A DNA stretch of 64,000 nucleotides from Eledone cirrhosa. Taxonomy: Eukaryota; Mollusca; Cephalopoda; Octopoda; Eledonidae. Made by a program: the position numbers and the translations under genes. The stretch's first letter is position 1, and every line of letters begins with the position of its first letter. The stretch covers positions 117,625,412 to 117,689,411 of the forward strand of contig OZ024744.1 in assembly GCA_964016885.1 (NCBI GenBank). The letters are read 5' to 3'. A model generated the notes under the pieces. It saw only the letters and a list, made by a program, of their open reading frames with translations. It did no database searches and was not told the DNA's origin. Shown here piece by piece: positions 1 to 15,862 of the stretch.

Positions 1-3000
1 CTTTAGTACCTAGCCTAACACTACTATAATTACTGGTGGTACTACTGTAAGATCTTTAGTACCTAGCCTAACACTACTATAATTACTGGTGGTACTACTG
101 TAAGATCTTTAGTACCTAGCCTAACACTACTATAATTACTGGTGGTACTACTGTAAGATCTTTAGTACCTAGCCTAACACTACTATAATTACTGGTGGTA
201 CTACTGTAAGATCTTTAGTACCTAGCCTAACACTACTATAATTACTGGTGGTACTACTGTAAGATCTTTAGTACCTAGCCTAACACTACTATAATTACTG
301 GTGGTACTACTGTAAGATCTTTAGTACCTAGCCTAACACTACTATAATTACTGGTGGTACTACTGTAAGATCTTTAGTACCTAGCCTAACACTACTATAA
401 TTACTGTTAGTACTACTGTAAGATCTTTAGTACCTAGCCTAACGCTATTATAATTACTGGTGGTACTACTGTAAGATCTTTAGTACATAGCCTAACACTA
501 TTATAATTACTGGTGGTACTACTGTAAGATCTTTAGTACCTAGCCTAACACTATTATAATTACTGTTAGTACTACTGTAAGATCTTTAGTACCTAGCCTA
601 ACACTACTATAATTACTGGTGGTATTACTGTAAGATCTTTAGTACCTAGCCTAACACTACTATAATTACTGGTGGTACTACTGTAAGATCTTTAGTACCT
701 AGCCTAACACTACTATAATTACTGGTGGTACTACTGTAAGGTCTTTAGTACCTAGCCTAACACTACTATAATTACCGTTAGTACTACTGTAAGATCTTTA
801 GTACCTAGCCTAACGCTACTATAATTACTGTTGGTACTACTGTAAGATCTTTAGTACCTAGCCTAACACTACTATAATTACTGTTAGTACTACTGTAAGA
901 TCTTTAGTACCTAGCCTAACACTACTATATTTACTGGTGGTACTACTGTAAGATCTTTAGTACCTAGCCTAACACTACTATAATTACTGGTGGTACTACT
1001 GTAAGATCTTTAGTACCTAGCCTAACACTACTATAATTACTGGTGGTACTAATGTAAGATCTTTAGTACCTAGCCTAACACTACTATAATTACTGTTAGT
1101 ACTACTGTAAGATCTTTAGTACCTAGCCTAACACTACTATAATTACTGTTAGTACTACTGTAAGATCTTTAGTACCTAGCCTAACACTACTATAATTACT
1201 GGTGGTACTACTGTAAGATCTTTAGTATCTAGCCTAACACAACTATAATTACTGTTAGTACTACTGTAAGATCTTTAGTACCTAGCCTAACACTACTATA
1301 ATTACTGGTGGTACTACTGTAAGATCTTTAGTACCTAGCCTAACACTACTATAATTACTGTTAGTACTACTGTAAGATCTTTAGTACCTAGCCTAACACT
1401 ACTATAATTACTGGTAGTACTACTGTAAGATCTTTAGTACCTAGCCTAACACTACTATAATTACTGGTGGTACTACTGTAAGATCTTTAGTACCTAGTCT
1501 AACACTACTATAATTACTGTTAGTACTACTGTAAGATCTTTAGTACCTAGTCTAACACTACTATAATTACTGTTAGTACTAATGTAAGATCTTTAGTACC
1601 TAGCCTAACACTACTATATTTACTGTTAGTAATACTGTAAGATCTTTAGTACCTAGCCTAACACTATTATAATTACTGGTGGTACTACTGTAACATCTTT
1701 AGTACCTAGCCTAACACTACTATAATTACTGGTGGTACTACTGTAAGATCTTTAGTACCTAGCCTAACACTACTATAATTACTGGTGGTACTACTGTAAG
1801 ATCTTTAGTACCTAGCCTAACACTACTATAATTACTGGTGGTACTACTGTAAGATCTTTAGTACCTAGCCTAACACTACTATAATTACTGGTGGTACTAC
1901 TGTAAGATCTTTAGTACCTAGCCTAACACTACTATAATTACTGGTGGTACTACTGTAAGATCTTTAGTACCTAGCCTAACACTACTATAATTACTGTTAG
2001 TACTACTGTAAGATCTTTAGTACCTAGCCTAACGCTATTATAATTACTGGTGGTACTACTGTAAGATCTTTAGTACATAGCCTAACACTATTATAATTAC
2101 TGGTGGTACTACTGTAAGATCATTAGTACCTAGCCTAACACTATTATAATTACTGTTAGTACTACTGTAAGATCTTTAGTACCTAGCCTAACACTACTAT
2201 AATTACTGGTGGTATTACTGTAAGATCTTTAGTACCTAGCCTAACACTACTATAATTACTGGTGGTACTACTGTAAGATCTTTAGTACCTAGCCTAACAC
2301 TACTATAATTACTGGTGGTACTACTGTAAGATCTTTAGTACCTAGCCTAACACTACTATAATTACTGGTGGTACTAATGTAAGATCTGTAGTACCTAGCC
2401 TAACACTACTATAATTACTGTTAGTACTACTGTAAGATCTTTAGTACCTAGCCTAACACTACTATAATTACTGTTAGTACTACTGTAAGATCTTTAGTAC
2501 CTAGCCTAACACTATTATAATTACTGGTGGTACTACTGTAAGATCTTTAGTACCTAGCCTAACACTACTATAATTACTGGTGGTACTACTGTAAGATCTT
2601 TAGTACCTAGCCTAACACTACTATAATTACTGTTAGTACTACTGTAAGATCTTTAGTACCTAGCCTAACACTACTATAATTACTGGTGGTACTACTGTAA
2701 GATCTTTAGTACCTAGCCTAACACTACTATAATTACTGTTAGTACTACTGTAAGATCTTTAGTACCTAGCCTAACACTACTATAATTACTGGTGGTACTA
2801 CTGTAAGATCTTTAGTACCTAGCCTAACACTACTATAATTACTGGTGGTACTACTGTAAGATCTTTAGTACCTAGCCTAACACTACTATAATTACTGGTG
2901 GTACTACTGTAAGATCTTTAGTACCTAGCCTAACACTACTATAATTACTGTTAGTACTACTGTAAGATCTTTAGTACCTAGCCTAACACTATTATAATTA

Positions 3001-6000
3001 CTGGTGGTACTACTGTAAGATCTTTAGTACCTAGCCTAACACTATTATAATTACTGGTGGTACTACTGTAAGATCTTTAGTACCTAGCCTAACACTATTA
3101 TAATACTGTTAGTACTACTGTAAGATCTTTAGTACCTAGCCTAACACTACTATAATTACTGGTGGTATTACTGTAAGATCTTTAGTACCTAGCCTAACAC
3201 TACTATAATTACTGGTGGTACTACTGTAAGATCTTTAGTATCTAGCCTAATACTACTATAATTACTGGTGGTACTACTGTAAGATCTTTAGTACCTAGCC
3301 TAACACTACTATAATTACTGGTGGTACTACTGTAAGATCTTTAGTACCTAGCCTAACACTACTATAATTACTGGTGGTACTACTGTAAGATCTTTAGTAC
3401 CTAGCCTAACACTACAATAATTACTGGTGGTACTACTGTAACATCTTTAGTACCTAGCCTAACACTACTATAATTACTGGTGGTACTACTGTAAGATCTT
3501 TAGTACCTAGCCTAACACTACTATAATTACTGTTAGTACTACTGTAAGATCTTTAGTACCTAGCCTAACACTACTATAATTACTGGTAGTACTACTGTAA
3601 GATCTTTAGTACCTAGCCTAACACTACTATAATTACTGGTGGTACTACTGTAAGATCTTTAGTACCTAGTCTAACACTACTATAATTACTGTTAGTACTA
3701 CTGTAAGATCTTTAGTACCTAGTCTAACACTACTATAATTACTGTTAGTACTAATGTAAGATCTTTAGTACCTAGCCTAACACTACTATATTTACTGTTA
3801 GTACTACTGTAAGATCTTTAGTACCTAGCCTAACACTATTATAATTACTGGTGGTACTACTGTAAGATCTTTAGTACCTAGCCTAACACTACTATAATTA
3901 CTGTTAGTACTACTGTAAGATCTTTAGTACCTAGCCTAACACTATTATAATTACTGGTGGTACTACTGTAAGATCGTTAGTACCTAGCCTAACACTACTA
4001 TAATTACTGGTGGTACTACTGTAAGATCTTTAGTACCTAGCCTAACACTACTATAATTACTGGTGGTACTACTGTAAGATCTTTAGTACCTAGCCTAACA
4101 CTACTATAATTACTGGTGGTACTACTGTAAGATCTTTAGTACCTAGCCTAACACTATTATAATTACTGGTGGTACTACTGTAAGATCTTTAGTACCTAGC
4201 CTAACACTATTATAATTACTGGTGGTACTACTGTAAGATCTTTAGTACCTAGCCTAACACTACTATAATTACTGGTGGTACTACTGTAAGATCTTTAGTA
4301 CCTAGCCTAACACTACTATAATTACTGGTGGTACTACTGTAAGATCTTTAGTACCTAGCCTAACACTACTATAATTACTGGTGGTACTACTGTAAGATCT
4401 TTAGTACCTAGCCTAACACTACTATAATTACTGGTGGTACTACTGTAAGATCTTTAGTACCTAGCCTAACACTACTATAATTACTGGTGGTACTACTGTA
4501 AGATCTTTAGTACCTAGCCTAACACTACTATAATTACTGGTGGTACTACTGTAAGATCTTTAGTACCTAGCCTAACACTACTATAATTACTGTTAGTACT
4601 ACTGTAAGATCTTTAGTACCTAGCCTAACGCTATTATAATTACTGGTGGTACTACTGTAAGATCTTTAGTACATAGCCTAACACTATTATAATTACTGGT
4701 GGTACTACTGTAAGATCTTTAGTACCTAGCCTAACACTATTATAATTACTGTTAGTACTACTGTAAGATCTTTAGTACCTAGCCTAACACTACTATAATT
4801 ACTGGTGGTATTACTGTAAGATCTTTAGTACCTAGCCTAACACTACTATAATTACTGGTGGTACTACTGTAAGATCTTTAGTACCTAGCCTAACACTACT
4901 ATAATTACTGGTGGTACTACTGTAAGATCTTTAGTACCTAGCCTAACACTACTATAATTACTGGTGGTACTACTGTAAGATCTTTAGTACCTAGCCTAAC
5001 ACTACTATAATTACTGGTGGTACTACTGTAAGATCTTTAGTACCTAGCCTAACACTACTATAATTACTGGTGGTACTACTGTAAGGTCTTTAGTACCTAG
5101 CCTAACACTACTATAATTACCGTTAGTACTACTGTAAGATCTTTAGTACCTAGCCTAACGCTACTATAATTACTGGTGGTACTACTGTAAGATCTTTAGT
5201 ACCTAGCCTAACACTACTATAATTACTGTTAGTACTACTGTAAGATCTTTAGTACCTAGCCTAACACTACTATATTTACTGGTGGTACTACTGTAAGATC
5301 TTTAGTACCTAGCCTAACACTACTATAATTACTGGTGGTACTACTGTAAGATCTTTAGTACCTAGCCTAACACTACTATAATTACTGGTGGTACTAATGT
5401 AAGATCTTTAGTACCTAGCCTAACACTACTATAATTACTGTTAGTACTACTGTAAGATCTTTAGTACCTAGCCTAACACTACTATAATTACTGTTAGTAC
5501 TACTGTAAGATCTTTAGTACCTAGCCTAACACTACTATAATTACTGGTGGTACTACTGTAAGATCTTTAGTATCTAGCCTAACACAACTATAATTACTGT
5601 TAGTACTACTGTAAGATCTTTAGTACCTAGCCTAACACTACTATAATTACTGGTGGTACTACTGTAAGATCTTTAGTACCTAGCCTAACACTACTATAAT
5701 TACTGTTAGTACTACTGTAAGATCTTTAGTACCTAGCCTAACACTACTATAATTACTGGTAGTACTACTGTAAGATCTTTAGTACCTAGCCTAACACTAC
5801 TATAATTACTGGTGGTACTACTGTAAGATCTTTAGTACCTAGTCTAACACTACTATAATTACTGTTAGTACTACTGTAAGATCTTTAGTACCTAGTCTAA
5901 CACTACTATAATTACTGTTAGTACTAATGTAAGATCTTTAGTACCTAGCCTAACACTACTATATTTACTGTTAGTACTACTGTAAGATCTTTAGTACCTA

Positions 6001-9000
6001 GCCTAACACTATTATAATTACTGGTGGTACTACTGTAACATCTTTAGTACCTAGCCTAACACTACTATAATTACTGGTGGTACTACTGTAAGATCTTTAG
6101 TACCTAGCCTAACACTACTATAATTACTGGTGGTACTACTGTAAGATCTTTAGTACCTAGCCTAACACTACTATAATTACTGGTGGTACTACTGTAAGAT
6201 CTTTAGTACCTAGCCTAACACTACTATAATTACTGGTGGTACTACTGTAAGATCTTTAGTACCTAGCCTAACACTACTATAATTACTGGTGGTACTACTG
6301 TAAGATCTTTAGTACCTAGCCTAACACTACTATAATTACTGTTAGTACTACTGTAAGATCTTTAGTACCTAGCCTAACGCTATTATAATTACTGGTGGTA
6401 CTACTGTAAGATCTTTAGTACATAGCCTAACACTATTATAATTACTGGTGGTACTACTGTAAGATCATTAGTACCTAGCCTAACACTATTATAATTACTG
6501 TTAGTACTACTGTAAGATCTTTAGTACCTAGCCTAACACTACTATAATTACTGGTGGTATTACTGTAAGATCTTTAGTACCTAGCCTAACACTACTATAA
6601 TTACTGGTGGTACTACTGTAAGATCTTTAGTACCTAGCCTAACACTACTATAATTACTGGTGGTACTACTGTAAGATCTTTAGTACCTAGCCTAACACTA
6701 CTATAATTACTGGTGGTACTAATGTAAGATCTGTAGTACCTAGCCTAACACTACTATAATTACTGTTAGTACTACTGTAAGATCTTTAGTACCTAGCCTA
6801 ACACTACTATAATTACTGTTAGTACTACTGTAAGATCTTTAGTACCTAGCCTAACACTATTATAATTACTGGTGGTACTACTGTAAGATCTTTAGTACCT
6901 AGCCTAACACTACTATAATTACTGGTGGTACTACTGTAAGATCTTTAGTACCTAGCCTAACACTACTATAATTACTGTTAGTACTACTGTAAGATCTTTA
7001 GTACCTAGCCTAACACTACTATAATTACTGGTGGTACTACTGTAAGATCTTTAGTACCTAGCCTAACACTACTATAATTACTGTTAGTACTACTGTAAGA
7101 TCTTTAGTACCTAGCCTAACACTACTATAATTACTGGTGGTACTACTGTAAGATCTTTAGTACCTATCCTAACACTACTATAATTACTGTTAGTACTACT
7201 GTAAGATCTTTAGTACCTAGCCTAACACTACTATAATTACTGGTGGTACTACTGTAAGATCTTTAGTACCTAGCCTAACACTACTATAATTACTGTTAGT
7301 ACTACTGTAAGATCTTTAGTACCTAGCCTAACACTATTATAATTACTGGTTGTACTACTGTAAGATCTTTAGTACCTAGCCTAACACTATTATAATTACT
7401 GGTGGTACTACTGTAAGATCTTTAGTACCTAGCCTAACACTATTATAATTACTGTTAGTACTACTGTAAGATCTTTAGTACCTAGCCTAACACTACTATA
7501 ATTACTGGTGGTATTACTGTAAGATCTTTAGTACCTAGCCTAACACTACTATAATTACTGGTGGTACTACTGTAAGATCTTTAGTATCTAGCCTAATACT
7601 ACTATAATTACTGGTGGTACTACTGTAAGATCTTTAGTACCTAGCCTAACACTACTATAATTACTGGTGGTACTACTGTAAGATCTTTAGTACCTAGCCT
7701 AACACTACTATAATTACTGGTGGTACTACTGTAAGATCTTTAGTACCTAGCCTAACACTACTATAATTACTGGTGGTACTACTGTAACATCTTTAGTACC
7801 TAGCCTAACACTACTATAATTACTGGTGGTACTACTGTAAGATCTTTAGTACCTAGCCTAACACTACTATAATTACTGTTAGTACTACTGTAAGATCTTT
7901 AGTACCTAGCCTAACACTACTATAATTACTGGTAGTACTACTGTAAGATCTTTAGTACCTAGCCTAACACTACTATAATTACTGGTGGTACTACTGTAAG
8001 ATCTTTAGTACCTAGTCTAACACTACTATAATTACTGTTAGTACTACTGTAAGATCTTTAGTACCTAGTCTAACACTACTATAATTACTGTTAGTACTAA
8101 TGTAAGATCTTTAGTACCTAGCCTAACACTACTATATTTACTGTTAGTACTACTGTAAGATCTTTAGTACCTAGCCTAACACTATTATAATTACTGGTGG
8201 TACTACTGTAAGATCTTTAGTACCTAGCCTAACACTACTATAATTACTGTTAGTACTACTGTAAGATCTTTAGTACCTAGCCTAACACTATTATAATTAC
8301 TGGTGGTACTACTGTAAGATCGTTAGTACCTAGCCTAACACTACTATAATTACTGGTGGTACTACTGTAAGATCTTTAGTACCTAGCCTAACACTACTAT
8401 AATTACTGGTGGTACTACTGTAAGATCTTTAGTACCTAGCCTAACACTACTATAATTACTGGTGGTACTACTGTAAGATCTTTAGTACCTAGCCTAACAC
8501 TATTATAATTACTGGTGGTACTACTGTAAGATCTTTAGTACCTAGCCTAACACTATTATAATTACTGGTGGTACTACTGTAAGATCTTTAGTACCTAGCC
8601 TAACACTACTATAATTACTGGTGGTACTACTGTAAGATCTTTAGTACCTAGCCTAACACTACTATAATTACTGGTGGTACTACTGTAAGATCTTTAGTAC
8701 CTAGCCTAACACTACTATAATTACTGGTGGTACTACTGTAAGATCTTTAGTACCTAGCCTAACACTACTATAATTACTGGTGGTACTACTGTAAGATCTT
8801 TAGTACCTAGCCTAACACTACTATAATTACTGGTGGTACTACTGTAAGATCTTTAGTACCTAGCCTAACACTACTATAATTACTGTTAGTACTACTGTAA
8901 GATCTTTAGTACCTAGCCTAACGCTATTATAATTACTGGTGGTACTACTGTAAGATCTTTAGTACATAGCCTAACACTATTATAATTACTGTTAGTACTA

Positions 9001-12000
9001 CTGTAAGATCTTTAGTACCTAGCGTAACACTACTATAATTACTGGTGGTATTACTGTAAGATCTTTAGTACCTAGCATAACACTACTATAATTACTGGTG
9101 GTACTACTGTAAGATCTTTAGTACCTAGGCTAACACTATTATAATTACTGGTGGTACTACTGTAAGAACTTTAGTACCTAGCCTAACACTACTATAATTA
9201 CTGGTGGTACTACTGTAAGATCTTTAGTACTTAGCCTAACACTACTATAATTACTGGTGCTACTACTGTAAGATCTTTAGTACCTAGCCTAACACTACTA
9301 TAATTACTGGTGGTACTACTGTAAGATCTTTAGTACCTAGCCTAACACTATTATAATTACTGGTGGTACTACTGTAAGATCTTTAGTACCTATCCTAACA
9401 CTACTATAATTACTGGTGGTACTACTGTAAGATCTTTAGTACCTAGCCTAACACTACTATAATTACTGGTGGTACTACTGTAAGATCTTTAGTACCTAGC
9501 CTAACACTACTATAATTACTGGTGGTACTACTGTAAGATCTTTAGTACCTAGCCTAACACTATTATAATTACTGGTGGTACTACTGTAAGATCTTTAGTA
9601 CTTAGCCTAACACTACTATAATTACTGGTGGTACTACTGTAAGATCTTTAGTACCTAGCCTAACACTACTATAATTACTGGTGGTACTACTGTAAGATCT
9701 TTAGTACCTAGCCTAACACTACTATAATTACTGGTGGTACTACTGTAAGATCTTTAGTACCTAGCCTAACACTACTATAATTACTGGTGGTACTACTATA
9801 AGATCTTTAGTACCTAGCCTAACACTACTATAATTACTGTTAGTACTACTGTAAGATCTTTAGTACCTAGCCTAACACTACTATAATTACTGGTGGTACT
9901 ACTGTATGATCTTTAGTACCTAGCCTAACACTACTATTATTACTGGTGGTACTACTGTAAGATCTTTAGTACCTAGCCTAACACTATTATAATTACTGGT
10001 GGTACTACTGTAAGATCTTTAGTACCTAGCCTAACACTGCTATAATTACTGGTGGTACTACTGTAAGATCTTTAGTACTTAGCCTAACACTACTATAATT
10101 ACTGGTGGTACTACTGTAAGATCTTTAGTACCTAGCCTAACACTACTATAATTACTGTTAGTACTACTGTAAGATCTTTAGTACCTAGCCTAACACTACT
10201 ATAATTACTGGTGGTACTACTGTAAGATCTTTAGTACCTAGCCTAACACTACTATAATTACTGTTAGTACTACTGTAAGATCTTTAGTACCTAGCCTAAC
10301 ACTATTATAATTACTGGTGGTACTACTGTAAGATCTTTAGTACCTAGCCTAACACTATTATAATTACTGTTAGTACTACTGTAAGATCTTTAGTACCTAG
10401 CCTAACACTACTATAATTACTGGTGGTACTACTGTAAGATCTTTAGTACCTAGCCTAACACTACTATAATTACTGGTGGTACTACTGTAAGATCTTTAGT
10501 ACCTAGCCTAACACTATTATAATTACTGTTAGTTCTACTGTAAGATCTTTAGTACCTAGCCTAACACTACTATAATTACTGGTGGTATTACTGTAAGATC
10601 TTTAGTACCTAGCCTAACACTACTATAATTACTGGTGGTACTACTGTAAGATCTTTAGTACCTATCCTAACACTACTATAATTACTGGTGGTACTACTGT
10701 AAGATCTTTAGTACCTAGCCTAACACTACTATAATTACTGTTAGTACTACTGTAAGATCTTTAGTACCTAGCCTAACACTACTATAATTACTGGTGGTAC
10801 TACTGTATGATCTTTAGTACCTAGCCTAACACTATTATAATTACTGGTGGTACTACTGTAAGATCTTTAGTACTTAGCCTAACACTACTATAATTACTGG
10901 TGGTACTACTGTAAGATCTTTAGTACCTAGCCTAACACTACTATAATTACTGGTGGTACTACTGTAAGATCTTTAGTACCTAGCCTAACACTACTATAAT
11001 TACTGGTGGTACTACTGTAAGATCTTTAGTACCTAGCCTAACACTACTATAATTACTGGTGGTACTACTGTAAGATCTTTAGTACCTAGCCTAACACTAC
11101 TATAATTACTGTTAGTACTACTGTAAGATCTTTAGTACCTAGCCTAACACTACTATAATTACTGTTAGTACTACTGTAAGATCTTTAGTACCTAGTCTAA
11201 CACTACTATAATTACTGGTGGTACTACTGTAAGATCTTTAGTACCTAGCCTAACACTACTATAATTACTGTTAGTACTACTGTAAGATCTTTAGTACCTA
11301 GCCTAACACTACTATAATTACTGTTAGTACTACTGTAAGATCTTTAGTACCTAGCCTAACACTATTATAATTACTGTTAGTACTACTGTAAGATCTTTAG
11401 TACCTAGCCTAACACTACTATAATTACTGGTGGTATTACTGTAAGATCTTTAGTACCTAGCCTAACACTACTATAATTACTGGTGGTACTACTGTAAGAT
11501 CTTTAGTATCTAGCCTAATACTACTATAATTACTGGTGGTACTACTGTAAGATCTTTAGTACCTAGCCTAACACTACTATAATTACTGGTGGTACTACTG
11601 TAAGATCTTTAGTACCTAGCCTAACACTACTATAATTACTGGTGGTACTACTGTAAGATCTTTAGTACCTAGCCTAACACTACTATAATTACTGGTGGTA
11701 CTACTGTAACATCTTTAGTACCTAGCCTAACACTACTATAATTACTGGTGGTACTACTGTAAGATCTTTAGTACCTAGCCTAACACTACTATAATTACTG
11801 TTAGTACTACTGTAAGATCTTTAGTACCTAGCCTAACACTACTATAATTACTGGTAGTACTACTGTAAGATCTTTAGTACCTAGCCTAACACTACTATAA
11901 TTACTGGTGGTACTACTGTAAGATCTTTAGTACCTAGTCTAACACTACTATAATTACTGTTAGTACTACTGTAAGATCTTTAGTACCTAGTCTAACACTA

Positions 12001-15000
12001 CTATAATTACTGTTAGTACTAATGTAAGATCTTTAGTACCTAGCCTAACACTACTATATTTACTGTTAGTACTACTGTAAGATCTTTAGTACCTAGCCTA
12101 ACACTATTATAATTACTGGTGGTACTACTGTAAGATCTTTAGTACCTAGCCTAACACTACTATAATTACTGTTAGTACTACTGTAAGATCTTTAGTACCT
12201 AGCCTAACACTATTATAATTACTGGTGGTACTACTGTAAGATCGTTAGTACCTAGCCTAACACTACTATAATTACTGGTGGTACTACTGTAAGATCTTTA
12301 GTACCTAGCCTAACACTACTATAATTACTGGTGGTACTACTGTAAGATCTTTAGTACCTAGCCTAACACTACTATAATTACTGGTGGTACTACTGTAAGA
12401 TCTTTAGTACCTAGCCTAACACTATTATAATTACTGGTGGTACTACTGTAAGATCTTTAGTACCTAGCCTAACACTATTATAATTACTGGTGGTACTACT
12501 GTAAGATCTTTAGTACCTAGCCTAACACTACTATAATTACTGGTGGTACTACTGTAAGATCTTTAGTACCTAGCCTAACACTACTATAATTACTGGTGGT
12601 ACTACTGTAAGATCTTTAGTACCTAGCCTAACACTACTATAATTACTGGTGGTACTACTGTAAGATCTTTAGTACCTAGCCTAACACTACTATAATTACT
12701 GGTGGTACTACTGTAAGATCTTTAGTACCTAGCCTAACACTACTATAATTACTGGTGGTACTACTGTAAGATCTTTAGTACCTAGCCTAACACTACTATA
12801 ATTACTGTTAGTACTACTGTAAGATCTTTAGTACCTAGCCTAACGCTATTATAATTACTGGTGGTACTACTGTAAGATCTTTAGTACATAGCCTAACACT
12901 ATTATAATTACTGTTAGTACTACTGTAAGATCTTTAGTACCTAGCGTAACACTACTATAATTACTGGTGGTATTACTGTAAGATCTTTAGTACCTAGCCT
13001 AACACTACTATAATTACTGGTGGTACTACTGTAAGATCTTTAGTACCTAGCATAACACTACTATAATTACTGGTGGTACTACTGTAAGATCTTTAGTACC
13101 TAGGCTAACACTATTATAATTACTGGTGGTACTACTGTAAGAACTTTAGTACCTAGCCTAACACTACTATAATTACTGGTGGTACTACTGTAAGATCTTT
13201 AGTACTTAGCCTAACACTACTATAATTACTGGTGCTACTACTGTAAGATCTTTAGTACCTAGCCTAACACTACTATAATTACTGGTGGTACTACTGTAAG
13301 ATCTTTAGTACCTAGCCTAACACTATTATAATTACTGGTGGTACTACTGTAAGATCTTTAGTACCTATCCTAACACTACTATAATTACTGGTGGTACTAC
13401 TGTAAGATCTTTAGTACCTAGCCTAACACTACTATAATTACTGGTGGTACTACTGTAAGATCTTTAGTACCTAGCCTAACACTACTATAATTACTGGTGG
13501 TACTACTGTAAGATCTTTAGTACCTAGCCTAACACTATTATAATTACTGGTGGTACTACTGTAAGATCTTTAGTACTTAGCCTAACACTACTATAATTAC
13601 TGGTGGTACTACTGTAAGATCTTTAGTACCTAGCCTAACACTACTATAATTACTGGTGGTACTACTGTAAGATCTTTAGTACCTAGCCTAACACTACTAT
13701 AATTACTGGTGGTACTACTGTAAGATCTTTAGTACCTAGCCTAACACTACTATAATTACTGGTGGTACTACTATAAGATCTTTAGTACCTAGCCTAACAC
13801 TACTATAATTACTGTTAGTACTACTGTAAGATCTTTAGTACCTAGCCTAACACTACTATAATTACTGGTGGTACTACTGTATGATCTTTAGTACCTAGCC
13901 TAACACTACTATTATTACTGGTGGTACTACTGTAAGATCTTTAGTACCTAGCCTAACACTATTATAATTACTGGTGGTACTACTGTAAGATCTTTAGTAC
14001 CTAGCCTAACACTGCTATAATTACTGGTGGTACTACTGTAAGATCTTTAGTACTTAGCCTAACACTACTATAATTACTGGTGGTACTACTGTAAGATCTT
14101 TAGTACCTAGCCTAACACTACTATAATTACTGTTAGTACTACTGTAAGATCTTTAGTACCTAGCCTAACACTACTATAATTACTGGTGGTACTACTGTAA
14201 GATCTTTAGTACCTAGCCTAACACTACTATAATTACTGTTAGTACTACTGTAAGATCTTTAGTACCTAGCCTAACACTATTATAATTACTGGTGGTACTA
14301 CTGTAAGATCTTTAGTACCTAGCCTAACACTATTATAATTACTGTTAGTACTACTGTAAGATCTTTAGTACCTAGCCTAACACTACTATAATTACTGGTG
14401 GTACTACTGTAAGATCTTTAGTACCTAGCCTAACACTACTATAATTACTGGTGGTACTACTGTAAGATCTTTAGTACCTAGCCTAACACTATTATAATTA
14501 CTGTTAGTTCTACTGTAAGATCTTTAGTACCTAGCCTAACACTACTATAATTACTGGTGGTATTACTGTAAGATCTTTAGTACCTAGCCTAACACTACTA
14601 TAATTACTGGTGGTACTACTGTAAGATCTTTAGTACCTATCCTAACACTACTATAATTACTGGTGGTACTACTGTAAGATCTTTAGTACCTAGCCTAACA
14701 CTACTATAATTACTGTTAGTACTACTGTAAGATCTTTAGTACCTAGCCTAACACTACTATAATTACTGGTGGTACTACTGTATGATCTTTAGTACCTAGC
14801 CTAACACTATTATAATTACTGGTGGTACTACTGTAAGATCTTTAGTACTTAGCCTAACACTACTATAATTACTGGTGGTACTACTGTAAGATCTTTAGTA
14901 CCTAGCCTAACACTACTATAATTACTGGTGGTACTACTGTAAGATCTTTAGTACCTAGCCTAACACTACTATAATTACTGGTGGTACTACTGTAAGATCT

Positions 15001-15411
15001 TTAGTACCTAGCCTAACACTACTATAATTACTGGTGGTACTACTGTAAGATCTTTAGTACCTAGCCTAACACTACTATAATTACTGTTAGTACTACTGTA
15101 AGATCTTTAGTACCTAGCCTAACACTACTATAATTACTGTTAGTACTACTGTAAGATCTTTAGTACCTAGTCTAACACTACTATAATTACTGGTGGTACT
15201 ACTGTAAGATCTTTAGTACCTAGCCTAACACTACTATAATTACTGTTAGTACTACTGTAAGATCTTTAGTACCTAGCCTAACACTACTATAATTACTGTT
15301 AGTACTACTGTAAGATCTTTAGTACCTAGCCTAACACTACTATAATTACTGTTAGTACTACTGTAAGATCTTTAGTACCTAGCCTAACACTACTATAATT
15401 ACTGGTGGTAC
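1..15411. repeat. 53-bp satellite array (about 290 copies)
   Basis: A head-to-tail array with a strict 53-bp period (for example 'ctttagtacc' at 1, 54 and 107) fills the left quarter of the window and starts outside it. Units differ mainly at two places: 'ggtggtac' against 'gttagtac', and 'ctactat' against 'ctattat'. Nearly every unit carries one AGATCT. Rare diagnostic variants recur at fixed multiples of 53. 'taacatc' is at 3439, 7785 and 11707. 'gatcgttag' sits near 3975, 8321 and 12243. These give spacings of 4346 (82 units) and 3922 (74 units), so the array also grew by copying blocks of about 4 kb. It ends abruptly at 'ggtacgacttctat'. No open frame and no gene is seen in it. Confidence 0.98.
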
Positions 15412-15592
15412 GACTTCTATTATAACTTTACTTCAGCCCTTGTGGTCAATAAATCAAACTATTATTATAACTTTACTCTACAAATCCCACCGAGGTTAAC
15501 TTTACCTTTCATCCTTACGGGGTCGATAAAATAAAGTACCAGTAATGTACTGGGTAATTGCTGGCCTTGTGCCTAAAGTAGAAACAATTATT
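15412..15592 (+). mobile_element. Fragment of cephalopod tRNA-derived SINE plus short retroelement tail
   Basis: After the satellite comes a short 'cccttgtggtcaataaatca' tail (15436 onward), like the LINE tail near 41620. It is followed from 15483 by the SINE body without its tRNA-like head: 'cgaggttaac', 'cctttcatccttacggggtc' and the tail 'gtagaaacaattatt'. The element is 5'-truncated. The family assignment is from recognition of the body, repeated many times in this window. Confidence 0.8.
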
Positions 15593-15607
15593 ATAACTTT
15601 ACTCTAC

Positions 15608-15745
15608 AAATCCCACCAAGGGTCACTTTACCTTTCATCCTTAAAGGTTGATAAAATAAAGTACCAGTAACGCACTGGGGTGATTTAATCGACTTTCCCC
15701 CTACTCCCAAATTGCTGGCCTTGTGCCTAAATCAGAAACCATTAT
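15608..15745 (+). mobile_element. 5'-truncated cephalopod SINE fragment
   Basis: This is the same SINE body as the preceding fragment, with the same upstream 'tataactttactctacaaat' repeated. The two copies therefore probably arose by tandem duplication of about 125 bp. It keeps 'gataaaataaagtaccagta' and 'gctggccttgtgcc' and has an extra 'cactggggtgatttaatcga' segment known from longer versions of such SINEs. The 15746-15862 interval that follows shows nothing recognisable. Confidence 0.75.
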
Positions 15746-15862
15746 TTCTATTCTACTTTATTCCATCACAATATTTCATTTTTTCTAGTATATTATTAAC
15801 ATCTATTTTCATATCTACCGCAGTTATTATATATTACTTTGCCCCATTATATTTTTATATCA

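Noticed and set aside
1..15411. CRISPR-like array
   Set aside because: There are no unique spacers. The whole 53-bp unit repeats, which is a eukaryotic satellite.
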